This document shows, piece after piece, positions 20,490 through 49,788 of a stretch of 64,000 nucleotides of DNA. Source of the DNA: Antennarius striatus (taxonomy: Eukaryota; Chordata; Actinopteri; Lophiiformes; Antennariidae); assembly GCF_040054535.1 (NCBI RefSeq), contig NC_090782.1, forward strand, positions 16,381,001 to 16,445,000, read 5' to 3'. Numbering within the stretch: position 1 is the first letter of the stretch; each line of letters starts with the position of its first letter. The notes beneath the pieces were generated by a model. The model did no database searches, was not told the DNA's origin, and saw nothing but the letters and a program-made list of their open reading frames with translations. Made by a program: the position numbers and the translations under genes.

Positions 20490-21480
20490 ATGGAGTTTAA
20501 ATTGGAGGATTTTGCTATTAATCCAACAGTTGATAAACTTGAGAAGTGCAATAAAAATGATTTAATTCTGATAGCCGATGCTCTTGGTGTGACTGTGCCA
20601 CCAAGCAGGAGTTAAAAGAGCTTCTCCATAAAAAGCTGAGAGGGGTTTGTTCCCTCCCCATACAGAGGGAGCTGCTCTCGGTGCTGTCTGGTATTCCTGC
20701 CCCACTCCGTACCTCCCCAGTCCAGACTGGCATGACAGAGGAGCTCAGATTAATTTAAAGGAGGTTGAAGTGAGAAATCGGGAGGTGGAAGCCATGAGTT
20801 TCAGGTTAAAAGCTCTGGAGTTAGAGCGGGGAGCTGCTCCAGCAGCCAGTCCCTCAACCTCAGTTACCGCCTACTAACCCTAACCCTGCTGGTAGGCCTA
20901 CTAACCCTACTAGTACGCCCCATGACAGTTGTGATGTTGGTCGGCACAACGCATTAGAGTCAGCAGTGGATTCATATTTTAATGTTTTTGAGCCCATTGC
21001 TGCCACATTGAACTGGCCTAAAAGTGTATGGCCTCTTGCTCCAATGTAAACTGTGGGTAAAGCTCAAGAAGTGTGCACTTCCCTGTGGATTGAGGACAGC
21101 CTAAATTCTGACATTGTGAAAGCCACCGTCCTCCGTGCTCATGAATTAGAAGCCTATCGGCAAAAATTTAGAAAATGTGAAACTGCCACCCAAACATGAG
21201 TAGAGTTCGAGCGGGGGAAAAAAGGTGTGTTGTTTGATAAATGTCAGGCCAGCAAAGTTCAAACTATCGAGAATATGTGCGAGCTCATGTTGATGGAAGA
21301 ATTTAAGAATCGTCTTCCTGAAAGAGTTGTGATTTATTTGAATGAGCAGAAAACCACGTGTCTCGCTGACGCCGCTGTGTTGGCGGATGAATTCGCTTTA
21401 ACGCACAAAAATGTTCTCTTTCCACTTGTTCGTCGTGATCCGGTCCCCACTGACCGGAAAATTAGATCTAAAAGTAAGCG
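20490..21480 (+). pseudogene. gag-like remnant of the LTR element
   Basis: An ATG at 20,490 opens a short frame (MEFKLEDFAINPT) that stops by 20,613. Later pieces in other frames (21,227-21,470) look like a capsid or SCAN-like helical region (EEFKNRLPERVVIYLNEQ). Frames are interrupted, so no functional product is expected. The zinc knuckle was not found. Confidence 0.6.
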
Positions 21481-21519
21481 GATTTCAGACCATTCATTTC
21501 AACTGGCTCTGTTGCACTG

Positions 21520-24285
21520 GTGGGGGGGGGGGCTGTGTCGATTACTATCCTGCGGGATACTGGAGCAAAACAATCGCTTATCCGCGGTGATGTTCTCCCT
21601 TTCTCAGCTGAGTCTTGTTGTGGCTCAGGCGTCTTGGCGTGGGGAGTAAAAATGAGTGTGGTGCGCGCACCTCCACATATTTTTGTGCATTTGATTTCTG
21701 GTTTTGTGTCAGGTAAATTTAAAGTTGCCGTAAGGCCACAGCTACCGATAGCTGGTGTTGATCTGATGCTCGGAAACGATTTGGCTGGTGGAAAAGTGTT
21801 CCCTTCGCCCGAGGTAATAGAAAATCCGTGCGCAGATGTGTTTCTGACCCGGTTGGGTCAGACGTGTTGCCCCCGTTTCCCGTGTGTGCCGTGACTCGTG
21901 CTGAGGCTCATTTGGTGATTTGGTGGACCTTAGTGACTCATGAGTTCCTCTGATTCACCAAGCACGCTTGAGTGTAAAATAAACGTACCTGTTTCTGTTG
22001 AACTTCAGCCTTATGATGAAAACCTTACGCTGACAGTAAACAAAGAACAGCTGATTGCCGCTCAGGTATCTGATGCTACCCTGTCCCATTGTTTTTCTCT
22101 GATGAAAAATCCAATGTGTGAAAAGTCTGTCCTACCGCCTTGATGGTGTCCTGATGCGCCACTGGTCTCCTGGCTCTGGTTTTACGCACTAGTACGTGTG
22201 CCAAATTGTCCCACAGCCGTTCGGTTCTCAAGTTCTGGGTTTGGCTCATGATCATTGCATGTCCGGCCATCTAGGAATTAAGAAAACGTACAGTCGTGTC
22301 CTCCCGTTTTTTTTCTTCTGGCTGGAACTTAAATCCGATGTCGCGAAATTCTGTCGTTCATGTCAAACCTGTCAAATCTCCGATAAACCGAACCAGGTAA
22401 TTCCTTCTGCTCCAGTACATCCTCACCGTGATGTGTGCTGCTACCTTACCCTAAGGCTGTCGCTTTGCGCTCTTTAAAGTCCCGTGTCATTGTGAAAGCG
22501 CTCGTAAAGTTCTTCTCTACGTTTGGTCTACCAAAAAGCATCCAAAGTGACCAAGGGTCCAATCACATGTCTAAAATCTTTGCCCAGGTCATGTCCGAAT
22601 TGAAGGTAAAACATCATCGAGCGCGTATCATCCAGAGAGCCAGGGTGCATTGGAGAGGTTTCACCAAACACTAAAGTATGCTTCTGAAGTTCTGCACCGA
22701 GTCAAACCGTGAATGGGATGAGGGCTTGCCGCTGTTGTTGTTGGCCGTGCGGGAAACTCCGCAAGAGTCGCTGGGATTCAGTCCAGCTGGTTTAGTCTTT
22801 GGCCACACTGTGCGTGGACCACTGCGTCTGCTGCGTGAAAACTGGCTCACAGATAAATCCGGCCCAAAAGAAAACCATGTCAGTTCTTTTCGTGAGCGAC
22901 TGCATCATGCTTGTGATTTGGCTCGTAACTCGTTGGCTGTCGCCCAAACGAAAATGAAAAGTATGACAAGACTGTTGCGCGGACATTTCAGTCCGGCGAC
23001 CGCGACGCAACAGCTTTTGGATGACCGCTGCCTGTCGTTGGCTCTGCATTGCAGCCGGCTGAGTTTTCCGGCCCGTATGTGGTTGATCGTAAACTCAGTG
23101 AAACTGATTATGTAATACAGACCCCCGACCGTAAGAAAGAGTCCCGTGTGTGCCACATCAACATGCTTAAAAGGTATGTTGATCGTGAAAGTTGTGCGGC
23201 TTCGTTCCCAGTTGTTTCCCCTGTTGCTCCTGTGTCTGTCTCACAGCCCCCATACCATCCCGGTGATGATGGGCTGGATGACAGGCACAGCTCCGTGTCC
23301 TGTGCGCGCCTTCGAAACTCTTCAGATTATATCGACTTCGGATGTGTATTTAGCGCATCTGTCTGTTTCTGCTCGCTCTGACATTTGTAATCTCATTAGA
23401 GAATAACCCGAGTTTGTTCGGTGATGTTCCCTCTCAAACGATTGTGATGAAACATGACATAGATGTGGGAAATCACAAGCCTATTAAACGGCATGCTTAT
23501 CGTGTTAATCCGGCAAAACGCGCCGTGATGCAGAAAGAGGTCATGTACCTGATCGACCATAGTTTTCCCAAGTTGCAGCGCTTGGAGCTCCCCTTCGCTG
23601 CTTGTGCCAAACTCTGATCAGACCCCGCGCTTCTGTAATGATGACCGAAAGGTTAACGCAATCACAAAACCAGATCCATTCCCGCTGCCCCGAATGGATG
23701 ACTGTGTCGATCGTGTGGGCTCCGCTAAATATGTCACAAAATAAGACCTCCTTAAAGGCTACTCGGGTTCCCCTGACTGAACACGTTTGCGCGCCGCCTC
23801 TCTCACGCTTAACCTGGCCAAATGCGAGTTTGGTGAAGCAGTTGTCACCTACTTGGGTAAGGAAGTCGGCCAGGGCCAAGTTGGTCCTGTTATGGCCAAA
23901 GTTCAGGCCATTGTTTATTTTCCGGCTCCCCAAACCCGTGAGCTCCGCCGTTTGTTGGGGATGGCTGGATATTATTGGGTGGCTGGATATTATGAGCATG
24001 GCGTCGATCATCCGGTTTGCTACTTCTCTGAGAAGTTCAAAAGCACCAGTTACACTACAACACTACTGAAAAGGAGGCATTGGCCTTATTAATGGCTTTA
24101 CAACATTTTGAAGTGTACCTTGGCTCCAGCGCTGTGCCAGCCGTCGTGTTTTCTGACCCGGATGCAGAACAGTAACCAACGCTTGATGCGCTGGTCATGA
24201 CTGCTCCAAGACTTTAATGTTGAGATTCGTTATAAGAAAGGGCTTGAGAACCTCACTGCTGATACCTTATCCAGATCGCATTGAA
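21520..24285 (+). pseudogene. pol remnant: protease, integrase, reverse transcriptase, RNase H (broken)
   Basis: Protease: the active-site triplet DTG is visible at 21,553-21,561, followed by a flap-like region to about 21,830. Integrase: the zinc-binding His-His-Cys-Cys module lies at about 22,245-22,375 and an IQSDQGSN catalytic block at about 22,530-22,570. The first catalytic Asp segment is missing, and a C-terminal HINMLKRY block lies near 23,155. Reverse transcriptase begins about 23,410 (HAYRVNPAKRAV), but the catalytic core is deleted: sequence jumps near 23,780 to the post-core LGMAGYY region. RNase H remnants run to ADTLSR at about 24,263-24,280. Many frameshifts are present and the copy cannot act autonomously. 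Confidence 0.75.
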
Positions 24286-24400
24286 TCGCACATTTACACT
24301 AGGGGGTAAATGTCCGATTTTTAGGTAGGGGGGTGTTATAACCCCACGGGTCATGTACTGTTATGTATGTGTTGTGCTGCAGTGCTCTCTCTCTCTCCTT

Positions 24401-24401
<1 letters not shown>

Positions 24402-24473
<72 letters not shown>
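24402..24473. repeat. (TG)n microsatellite inside the 3' LTR
   Basis: About 35 TG units, against about 8 at the equivalent site in the 5' LTR (near 19,758). This shows expansion after or during insertion. Confidence 0.95.
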
Positions 24474-24476
<3 letters not shown>

Positions 24477-24896
24477 TGTGAATGAGGGAATTAGGAGCAG
24501 GTGGTGTCCGCTCATTGGCTGGCTCGCCTGATTGCTGCCGCGTGATTGGTCAGGGGGCGGGTCCCCTGACCTATTTGAACAGCCCGCCGACTGCACTCTT
24601 GTCTCCTCTCCAGCCTTCCCTCCTCCAGGAAACGCCAGCCTGCTGAACTGTTGTAGTAGTTATAGTAGCGATCAGATCGTTTGGTAGGAGAAGCCGTTTT
24701 CTTTTAACCCTTTTCTCCTGTTTTAAGTTAGGTAGGTTAGTACATTTTTATTTCCCTTTTCTTAGGAAGGTAGGGTCGATTTAGGATATTTTTTTATGTA
24801 GGCACCTGTTCTCCCTCTGAGAAAAATAAAAACTGCTATTTGAACTTGGCGTACTGATGCCGCTGGCCTTTCTTGTGAGAAAACGGGGGGAGCAAA

Positions 24897-25692
24897 TGTA
24901 ACAGAGTTAAAATGTTGTTTATTTTTGAGCGTTTTGATTTTCATTAAGTGATGACGATGTGATAGATTTTGTGAATTTTATCGAAACGTTTTTCTTATTT
25001 TCTTTTTTTTCCGAAGTTTGTCTTGTGCGCGCTTCGTTACTTTTGTACCTCCTGTGCTTACGTAGTCCCTCCCGCCTGTCCCCCAGAATGATGACTGCAT
25101 TGCTGGGGGTAGGTTGTGTGGGAGCGCTGCTCCGCTATTTTTCTATTTTTAATGTCGAACGCGAACTGTTTGCGTTGTAACCTCAAGAATGTCATAACAG
25201 GTTATAATTCTGTGATGTTTTGTGTAGTTTTGTTTTGGCAATCATTTTCTAGTTTATTCAGCTGTAACGAGGTGAAGTTTTGGCGCTAACTGAGACGCAG
25301 CTCCGGGTCATGTGACCGACGGTGACACGGAGAGGCGGGAGAGTAATGCTTGTTATTTTGTCCGTTTAGAAGCAGAGGTGCAGAAAAACGTGGGGAGATT
25401 AAATAACTGTTGTCTCCCACAGGTATGTTTTATTTTTGAATGTTAAAAATCATTTTGGTTTTTCTGTTTGATCACATGATTGTTTTTGATTTTATTTTAT
25501 TTCAGTGTAATATGTGTGATTGAGGACTGTTGTGATCCTCTAGGGAATGATAACTGCATAGCTGGGGAAGCAGAGGTGCAGAAAAGAAACGTGGGGAGAT
25601 TAAATAACTTGTCTCCCACAGGACACAAAATAAAGAAGCAAAAACTTCTTTATTCGAGTCATCCTTTCGCCGGCCCATTCACGACCGTTACA
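24897..25692. mobile_element. Nested solo LTR of a second LTR retrotransposon (796 bp)
   Basis: It starts TGTAAC and ends GTTACA (perfect short inverted termini) and is flanked by 4-bp CAAA duplications (24,893-24,896 and 25,693-25,696). The uninterrupted 5' LTR of the host element shows a single CAAA at the same point. It carries an imperfect internal duplication: a segment of about 55 bases with GAAGCAGAGGTGCAGAAAA and GGGGAGATTAAATAACT occurs at about 25,370 and again at about 25,567. There is no internal coding region, consistent with LTR-LTR recombination. Confidence 0.8.
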
Positions 25693-25739
25693 CAAACACG
25701 CCTGTTATGTCAAAGGTTCCCCTAGACCGGGGCATAACA

Positions 25740-26195
25740 AATGTTTATCAAATGAAATGTAAATAAAATTGTGCTGACATTACAGTGGTTTAGTCTGTCT
25801 GGCAAAGCATGTTGACAGATCTCCGAGGGGCAAATTAAGATGAATGCTTAATAATGTGTTTACCCCGCCTCAGAAAGTATGAGAGGATGTTGACCAAAAA
25901 CACAAATACGAGTGACTATGATTTGAAAAGCTCTTTAACATGCGTTACATGATCATAAGATGGGTGGATCTCTGTTAGGAATAGAGCACAGCTTCCCCTG
26001 GTGGTGGTTAAACATACCATGTCTGAGTTACCCCAGCAGCATGTCTTCTGGTGACTGAGGCTACCATTGATTTTTATTTTTTTTTGCATTTTGAGGCACC
26101 TGCACATGATTTTTATGAGATTGAAAATCATGGTCAAGTCCACAGAGCTGACCTTTGTTTCATGCTGTATCACGGTAAGGCTAGAAGATTTTTAT
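25740..26195 (+). repeat. Duplicated channel upstream region, right part (copy D)
   Basis: Continues the alignment to 9587-10,013 immediately after the LTR element, up to and just past the first-exon donor. Similarity then stops, and nothing resembling channel exons 2-9 follows before the Rubicon 3' region. Confidence 0.85.
26130..26174 (+). pseudogene. Orphan signal-peptide exon of channel copy D, with 4-base deletion
   Basis: ATGGTCAAGTCCACAGAGCT parallels exon 1 of copy C (9948-9996) and still has the GTAAGG donor. It is 45 nt where copy C has 49, so the phase at the donor has shifted. No downstream channel exons are present in the window. It is most simply the 5' end of a broken tandem duplicate. 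Confidence 0.75.
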
Positions 26196-26348
26196 TTTTA
26201 CACTTATAAAGTTTTTATACACTTATAACTCCCAAAGGGAAATTAAGAATGCACACTAGTTTTTGTTAGTCAATCCAATCCAACCTGTCAGCTGCAGACA
26301 AGACACAAAAATAGAAACAAGAGCCAACTTAAACAGTCTTGCCAGTCT

Positions 26349-26354
26349 TTTATT
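26349..26354 (-). terminator. Candidate distal poly(A) signal for rubcn
   Basis: AATAAA on the - strand (TTTATT on +), about 2.1 kb after the rubcn stop codon. The stretch 26,360-28,479 shows no coding potential on either strand and is best read as a long 3'UTR. Other hexamers exist in it, so the true end is uncertain. Confidence 0.35.
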
Positions 26355-28479
26355 ATCAACATAACTACATAACAATGACAAATTAATGATCAGTAACATT
26401 TCTGAACAGAAACTTTTGTCTGTAGTGCACTTTAAAACCTCTGCACACATCTATTGTTGAAGAGAAACACTCTGCTGAACTGTGGGGGTGTTACACTGAT
26501 CATTTTATTCAGCAGACATGAGTTCAATAATTGTTTAAAAGGAGCTTCGGTTAATCTTAAAAGTACAAAGGGCTTGAACATGAATAACACATTTTTTACT
26601 TAGGGCACGTCATGAGAATATGTTCACCTTATGTTGAATATAAACATGAAAGCCCAACCTGTTCTGCATCTCTGAAGACTCGTTTATCAAAAGGATAGTG
26701 TTTAAACCCCAGGCAATGTTTCAAATGGATGTAATGTTTGATTTTATCACATATGGGTCACATATTTGTTTTTGAATAACAATCATTTCTTCACTCCAGT
26801 GTTTAATTTTCCTGTATACAGAGACACTAGTTAGACCTCTGAAATGAAGGTCCAGTTGCAAAATCAGACAATTTTAGGGGGACTCAAAAGAGGACACCTG
26901 ACCTGTTGCTTAAATTGTAAAGGTGGTCCAAAGATAAGCGGTCGTCATTCAAGTCCAAGGGTGGGGGGGGGGGGGCATTGGTATTTATTCTTTGCATTTT
27001 CACTCAGTCTAACAGATGAAGTGCTTTGATTATTTTGCAACAAGAATAAAGTTCTATTAAATTAACTTTCGCTTCATTTTGGACTCAGTGTCGTGAGGTG
27101 TCAAGAGTTCCATGAGAGGAATGTATCTATGAAGATTCTTGTCCAGACAGGAAACTAAAACCTTCACCCTTCTAGCAGCAGCAGAGGATCAGTGCCCTTA
27201 AGATTACCCTATTATTCAAAAAGCTGCAACATTAGAAGACAAGAGAAGACAAGTGCTGATTAAAAACCACTTGTGCATGGCTGCATGTACAGCAAGAAGA
27301 CGTGAACATACAAATTCACCTCAAGACACTCTCGCTCTCACACATGCACGCACACTCACACCTTGCACACACACACGCTCAAAAAATGTACATTTCCGTT
27401 AAAGTACTTGCAGCACTGACTCGAACAACTTTCTGAATTTCTTCTATAAATTATTTTTCTTCATCGTAACTTCACTGCAACACTAAGTTCAGTAGTTCCC
27501 AGAGGCACATAAGCACAGCTAAATTTTTTTAAAACAGGACACCAAGCCAAAAAAAAAAAAAAGATTAATTTGAAAATATAAGATTTTTTTAACTGAAGTA
27601 AAATAATCAAAAGGCAGGATTGCTTAAATGCAGTATTTGAAATGAAAATCAGTAAAATCATAGAAACTAAGTTTAGCAAAGCTTACAGTCAATAGTCAAT
27701 ATAATTTGTGAGTGGAAGTTGAAATATTGCCAACACTGCAACTGTAGGAAGATATATTACATCCCAGTACAATAATCCAAGCAAATACTTTTCTTACTTA
27801 CATAAAATACAAAATATACTATCAATGTTCCAAAAAGTTTGATGGAGCTGCAACATGGCTAATATCCCTGTAAGGCAGAACGTTGTGTCTTTCATACTTT
27901 CTTAAAAAGAGAAATGATGAATATGTAACGAAAAAAAAAATTGAAAATGACAAAGTGTCGCATCTTCAACAGGCTAACAGAATAGTTTGTTTTGAGACTT
28001 ATTTTTATGGAAAGGGAAATTGGGAACTGCCATGCTGGTGTGCTTTCACACATTCACTAGGTGGTGCCAATGCACAATATTTCAATTTCACAATTGTTTA
28101 CCAAAGAAAATTTAATCTAACAATAATTCTAGTAATTACATATTGAAAATTAAACACTTTCATTTTTAAAGCACAAGTCCTTCAAAAATTCAGATTGCTC
28201 ACTATCAATCAGAGCCTGAGCAACTTCTCTGCAAAAGCCACCAACTTTTCACTCGTCTCAAAGTCGTATGTGAGGTTTCTGAGTAAAGTGCAAGTCTGAA
28301 AGGGGCTTGGATCTGAAAATCTAGATTGGCCATGCTCCTATCTAAGACTTAAGAAAGAAATGATGCCCTGATGTAGGAAAACCAGCATATTAAGAAGCTG
28401 CCTGACATCAAATCATCTGTCTCCAGCCAGGTAAGAGTCACTACAATCATGGTCTCACTGTGTTTATCATCTTTGGCCA

Positions 28480-47584
<19,105 letters not shown>

Positions 47585-47830
47585 GTCATCTGGGCAGAAT
47601 AGAGCGCCTTGTGGAGCGGCAAGCTTCCCCCGCCAAGTGTTGCGTACTTCTTGTTTAGTACAACGGAGTTCTAACTGAAAAGCAGAGAAACTTGAAATAA
47701 TTACTAGGACGTCGATTCTTTCGACATTCCTACCCTTCCTGTTCGAGTGAGGAATCAAAACAGACGAGGCCGCATGAGGAAGTGGGCGGTGGCGCCGGCC
47801 TTCTTCTCTCCGCTATAAACCAAGCCTGTG
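47585..47830 (-). promoter_or_regulatory. rubcn: rubcn 5' end and promoter region
   Basis: The sequence above the start ATG (47,582-47,584) stays open in frame back to an ATG at 47,758. The downstream ATG is preferred for its context and because it gives the usual short leader before the RUN domain. Around 47,765-47,810 there is a GC-rich block with an ETS-type core (AGGAAGTG) and a GC-box-like GGGCGG. No TATA box is evident. Confidence 0.4.
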
Positions 47831-47877
47831 TGGCGTTACTGCCTCCTGCTGGACAGTCGGGGAGCTCGTTAGTGTTA

Positions 47878-47935
47878 GAAATGAAATGAAACACACTTTA
47901 ATAATCCCCCTGGGGAAATTGTTATTTTTTACACT
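47878..47935 (+). repeat. Short LINE-like 3' tail fragment
   Basis: ACACTTTAATAATCCCCCTG followed by GGGGAAATTGTTA resembles the conserved 3' end of Rex1/CR1-type fish LINEs. Only about 55 bases are present. Confidence 0.35.
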
Positions 47936-47992
47936 CGTGATTAGTATATCTTGACACATGCATATACTGTATGTGTGTACAGACCCCTGAAA

Positions 47993-47994
<2 letters not shown>

Positions 47995-48083
<89 letters not shown>

Positions 48084-48087
48084 ACAC
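47995..48087. repeat. (CA)n microsatellite
   Basis: About 42 CA units, with one TA interruption near the right end, upstream of rubcn. Confidence 0.95.
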
Positions 48088-48305
48088 GGGACCTATAGGC
48101 ACATAAGGGAGGCAGAGTGGTGGGCAGCTCCATCATAGTGCACCCCAAATGAGCAGCTGGTAGGTGACGCGCTGCCGTGCTCAAGGGCACCTCAGCAGTG
48201 CTCCGGAACTGAACTGACACCTCCCACTGCCAACTCACACTCCAAATGTCTTGAACCCATGACTTACGGTCTCCAGTCCAAGACTTGGTGGGTTAAGCTA
48301 CCACC
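48088..48305 (-). mobile_element. tRNA-derived SINE-like repeat, longest copy
   Basis: On the - strand it has a tRNA-like head (GGTGGTAGCTTAACCCACC), a B-box-like GGGTTCAAGAC, then a body with GGCAGTGGGAGGTGTCAG and GAGGTGCCCTTGAGCACGG. It matches the copies at 10,700-10,845 and 18,275-18,445. The adjacent (CA)n may mark its far end. Confidence 0.65.
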
Positions 48306-48309
48306 CCAG

Positions 48310-48352
48310 TGGTTTGTTTGTTTGTTTGTTTGTTTGCTTGCTTGCTTGCTTG
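48310..48352 (+). repeat. (GTTT)n / (GCTT)n tetranucleotide run
   Basis: GTTT units change to GCTT units. A shorter GCTT run recurs near 48,437-48,452. Confidence 0.8.
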
Positions 48353-48454
48353 AGTTACTTCTGTATTTTAAGAACTGCAACTCAAACTTCCCTTTGTGAG
48401 CATTCCATCTGCTTTATGAGACCATTGCTCATCTTCTTGCTTGCTTGCTTGTGT

Positions 48455-49711
48455 TACATAGAAGAGGGTTGGTTTCTCTACCTCTGATAATGTAACAATG
48501 GAACTCACCTGCCGACCATGTGCATTACTCTGCACCTAATTTGAAGTAATATAATAGCAGATTTATGACAGAGGGGTTATGGTAAAAGACATATCATCAA
48601 ATTTCCATAGCTTCTAGAGACACATTAAGCTTGACTTTTGTGTTCTCTCCATTTTCCTGAAGGTTTCTTTTTTCTTTCTTTTTTTCAAACAACGGCTTGA
48701 ATTTTTATTTCAAATGTCATTATCCTGTTTTTCCATTCATGTAATTGGTTTAGGCTGTATGACCTCAGTGTCTCTATTCCAGGAAGGGACAACCACTCAA
48801 CCGCTGGAGCTTCAGTTGAGTCAAAACAGCTAAATTTGGCCTAAGGTAAAAATTCAGGTCACAAGCAATCTATCATCAATTTTTTTTCTTCATTCATCTT
48901 CCCTAATGAAAGATAATCAAGTTTTTGACAAGATAAAATATAAATTCCATCACCAAACCAATGTGAGGTCATGCAGGCCATCATTTTACATAACGGCATA
49001 AAAAAAAGTCTGAACTGACTAACGGAACATTGGCTGATTTGTTAGGGTAGATTGCCTTTCATGGTAATCCTTGAAAATTAATTCTGAAGCAACTAGACTC
49101 CTGTTTACACCACTTCTTTAATTCCGAGGCACTCAAGCCATCTCATCGTATTTACACTTACACGCAGAGCATTGTGTTCTCCTCATAATAGCCTGTTGTC
49201 AAAATATTTTCCAGAGAAGAAAATATCTAAACTATCTCTGAATTATTTCTCTACTTTTTAAAATTGATATTTTCATCACAACTTTTCATTTAACACACAT
49301 GAAAAAATCCAGGACACTGACATTGAAATATATCCATTATTGCCTCCTTCAGTGTTTTTGAATTATGACACTCTGACATTCACCTGAGAAGTTTATTTTT
49401 TCTCCCTGACACATGTACTGTAAACTCAAAAATGATCCACAGTGACAAAAGTAAACTCCACAGTAAGCCAACCTGATTGAAGTAGAACATTGTGACCATT
49501 TCCTCTCCCAGACTGCTTCATATCATCCCCACATGATGGCACCAGAGTCTTAAAATTCTGTGAATTGAATGTACTGAAGTTGACATGAGTTACTTTTATT
49601 AATTTATATATGTAACAAGTCAAGAGTTTGAATTTAAATTTGTTACCATCATCAACGACAACTGATGGTTATGGTTACAAATTATTAAAAGTGAGGAGGT
49701 AGTCCTGAGCA

Positions 49712-49788
<77 letters not shown>

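Larger units (their letters stand above)
19682..25739 (+). mobile_element. Ty3/gypsy-class LTR retrotransposon, defective, integrase before reverse transcriptase
   Basis: The element starts TGTTATGACC and ends GGGGCATAACA, flanked by 4-bp AATG duplications (19,678-19,681 and 25,740-25,743). The empty site is preserved in the paralogous sequence at about 9578-9590. Internal order on + is gag-like, protease, integrase, reverse transcriptase, RNase H. The polyprotein ends in the RNase H motif ADTLSR just before the 3' LTR. That order is the Ty1/copia arrangement, while the domain sequences look gypsy-like. It therefore resembles the Gmr1-type elements described from fish and other deuterostomes. 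The coding region is broken by frameshifts, stops and deletions. A second element's solo LTR is nested in the 3' LTR. Confidence 0.85.
24334..25739 (+). repeat. 3' LTR of the gypsy-class element, split by a nested solo LTR
   Basis: It starts TGTTATAACC directly after a purine-rich stretch (AGGTAGGGGGG, a polypurine tract candidate). It parallels the 5' LTR to 24,896, is interrupted by 24,897-25,692, then resumes to the terminal CATAACA. It holds a much longer TG tract (24,402-24,473) than the 5' LTR and lacks a segment (about 20,000-20,070 equivalent) present there. Confidence 0.85.

Noticed and set aside
24351-24596. 81-residue ORF with a (TH)n run on -
   Set aside because: It is LTR sequence with the TG tract read antisense.
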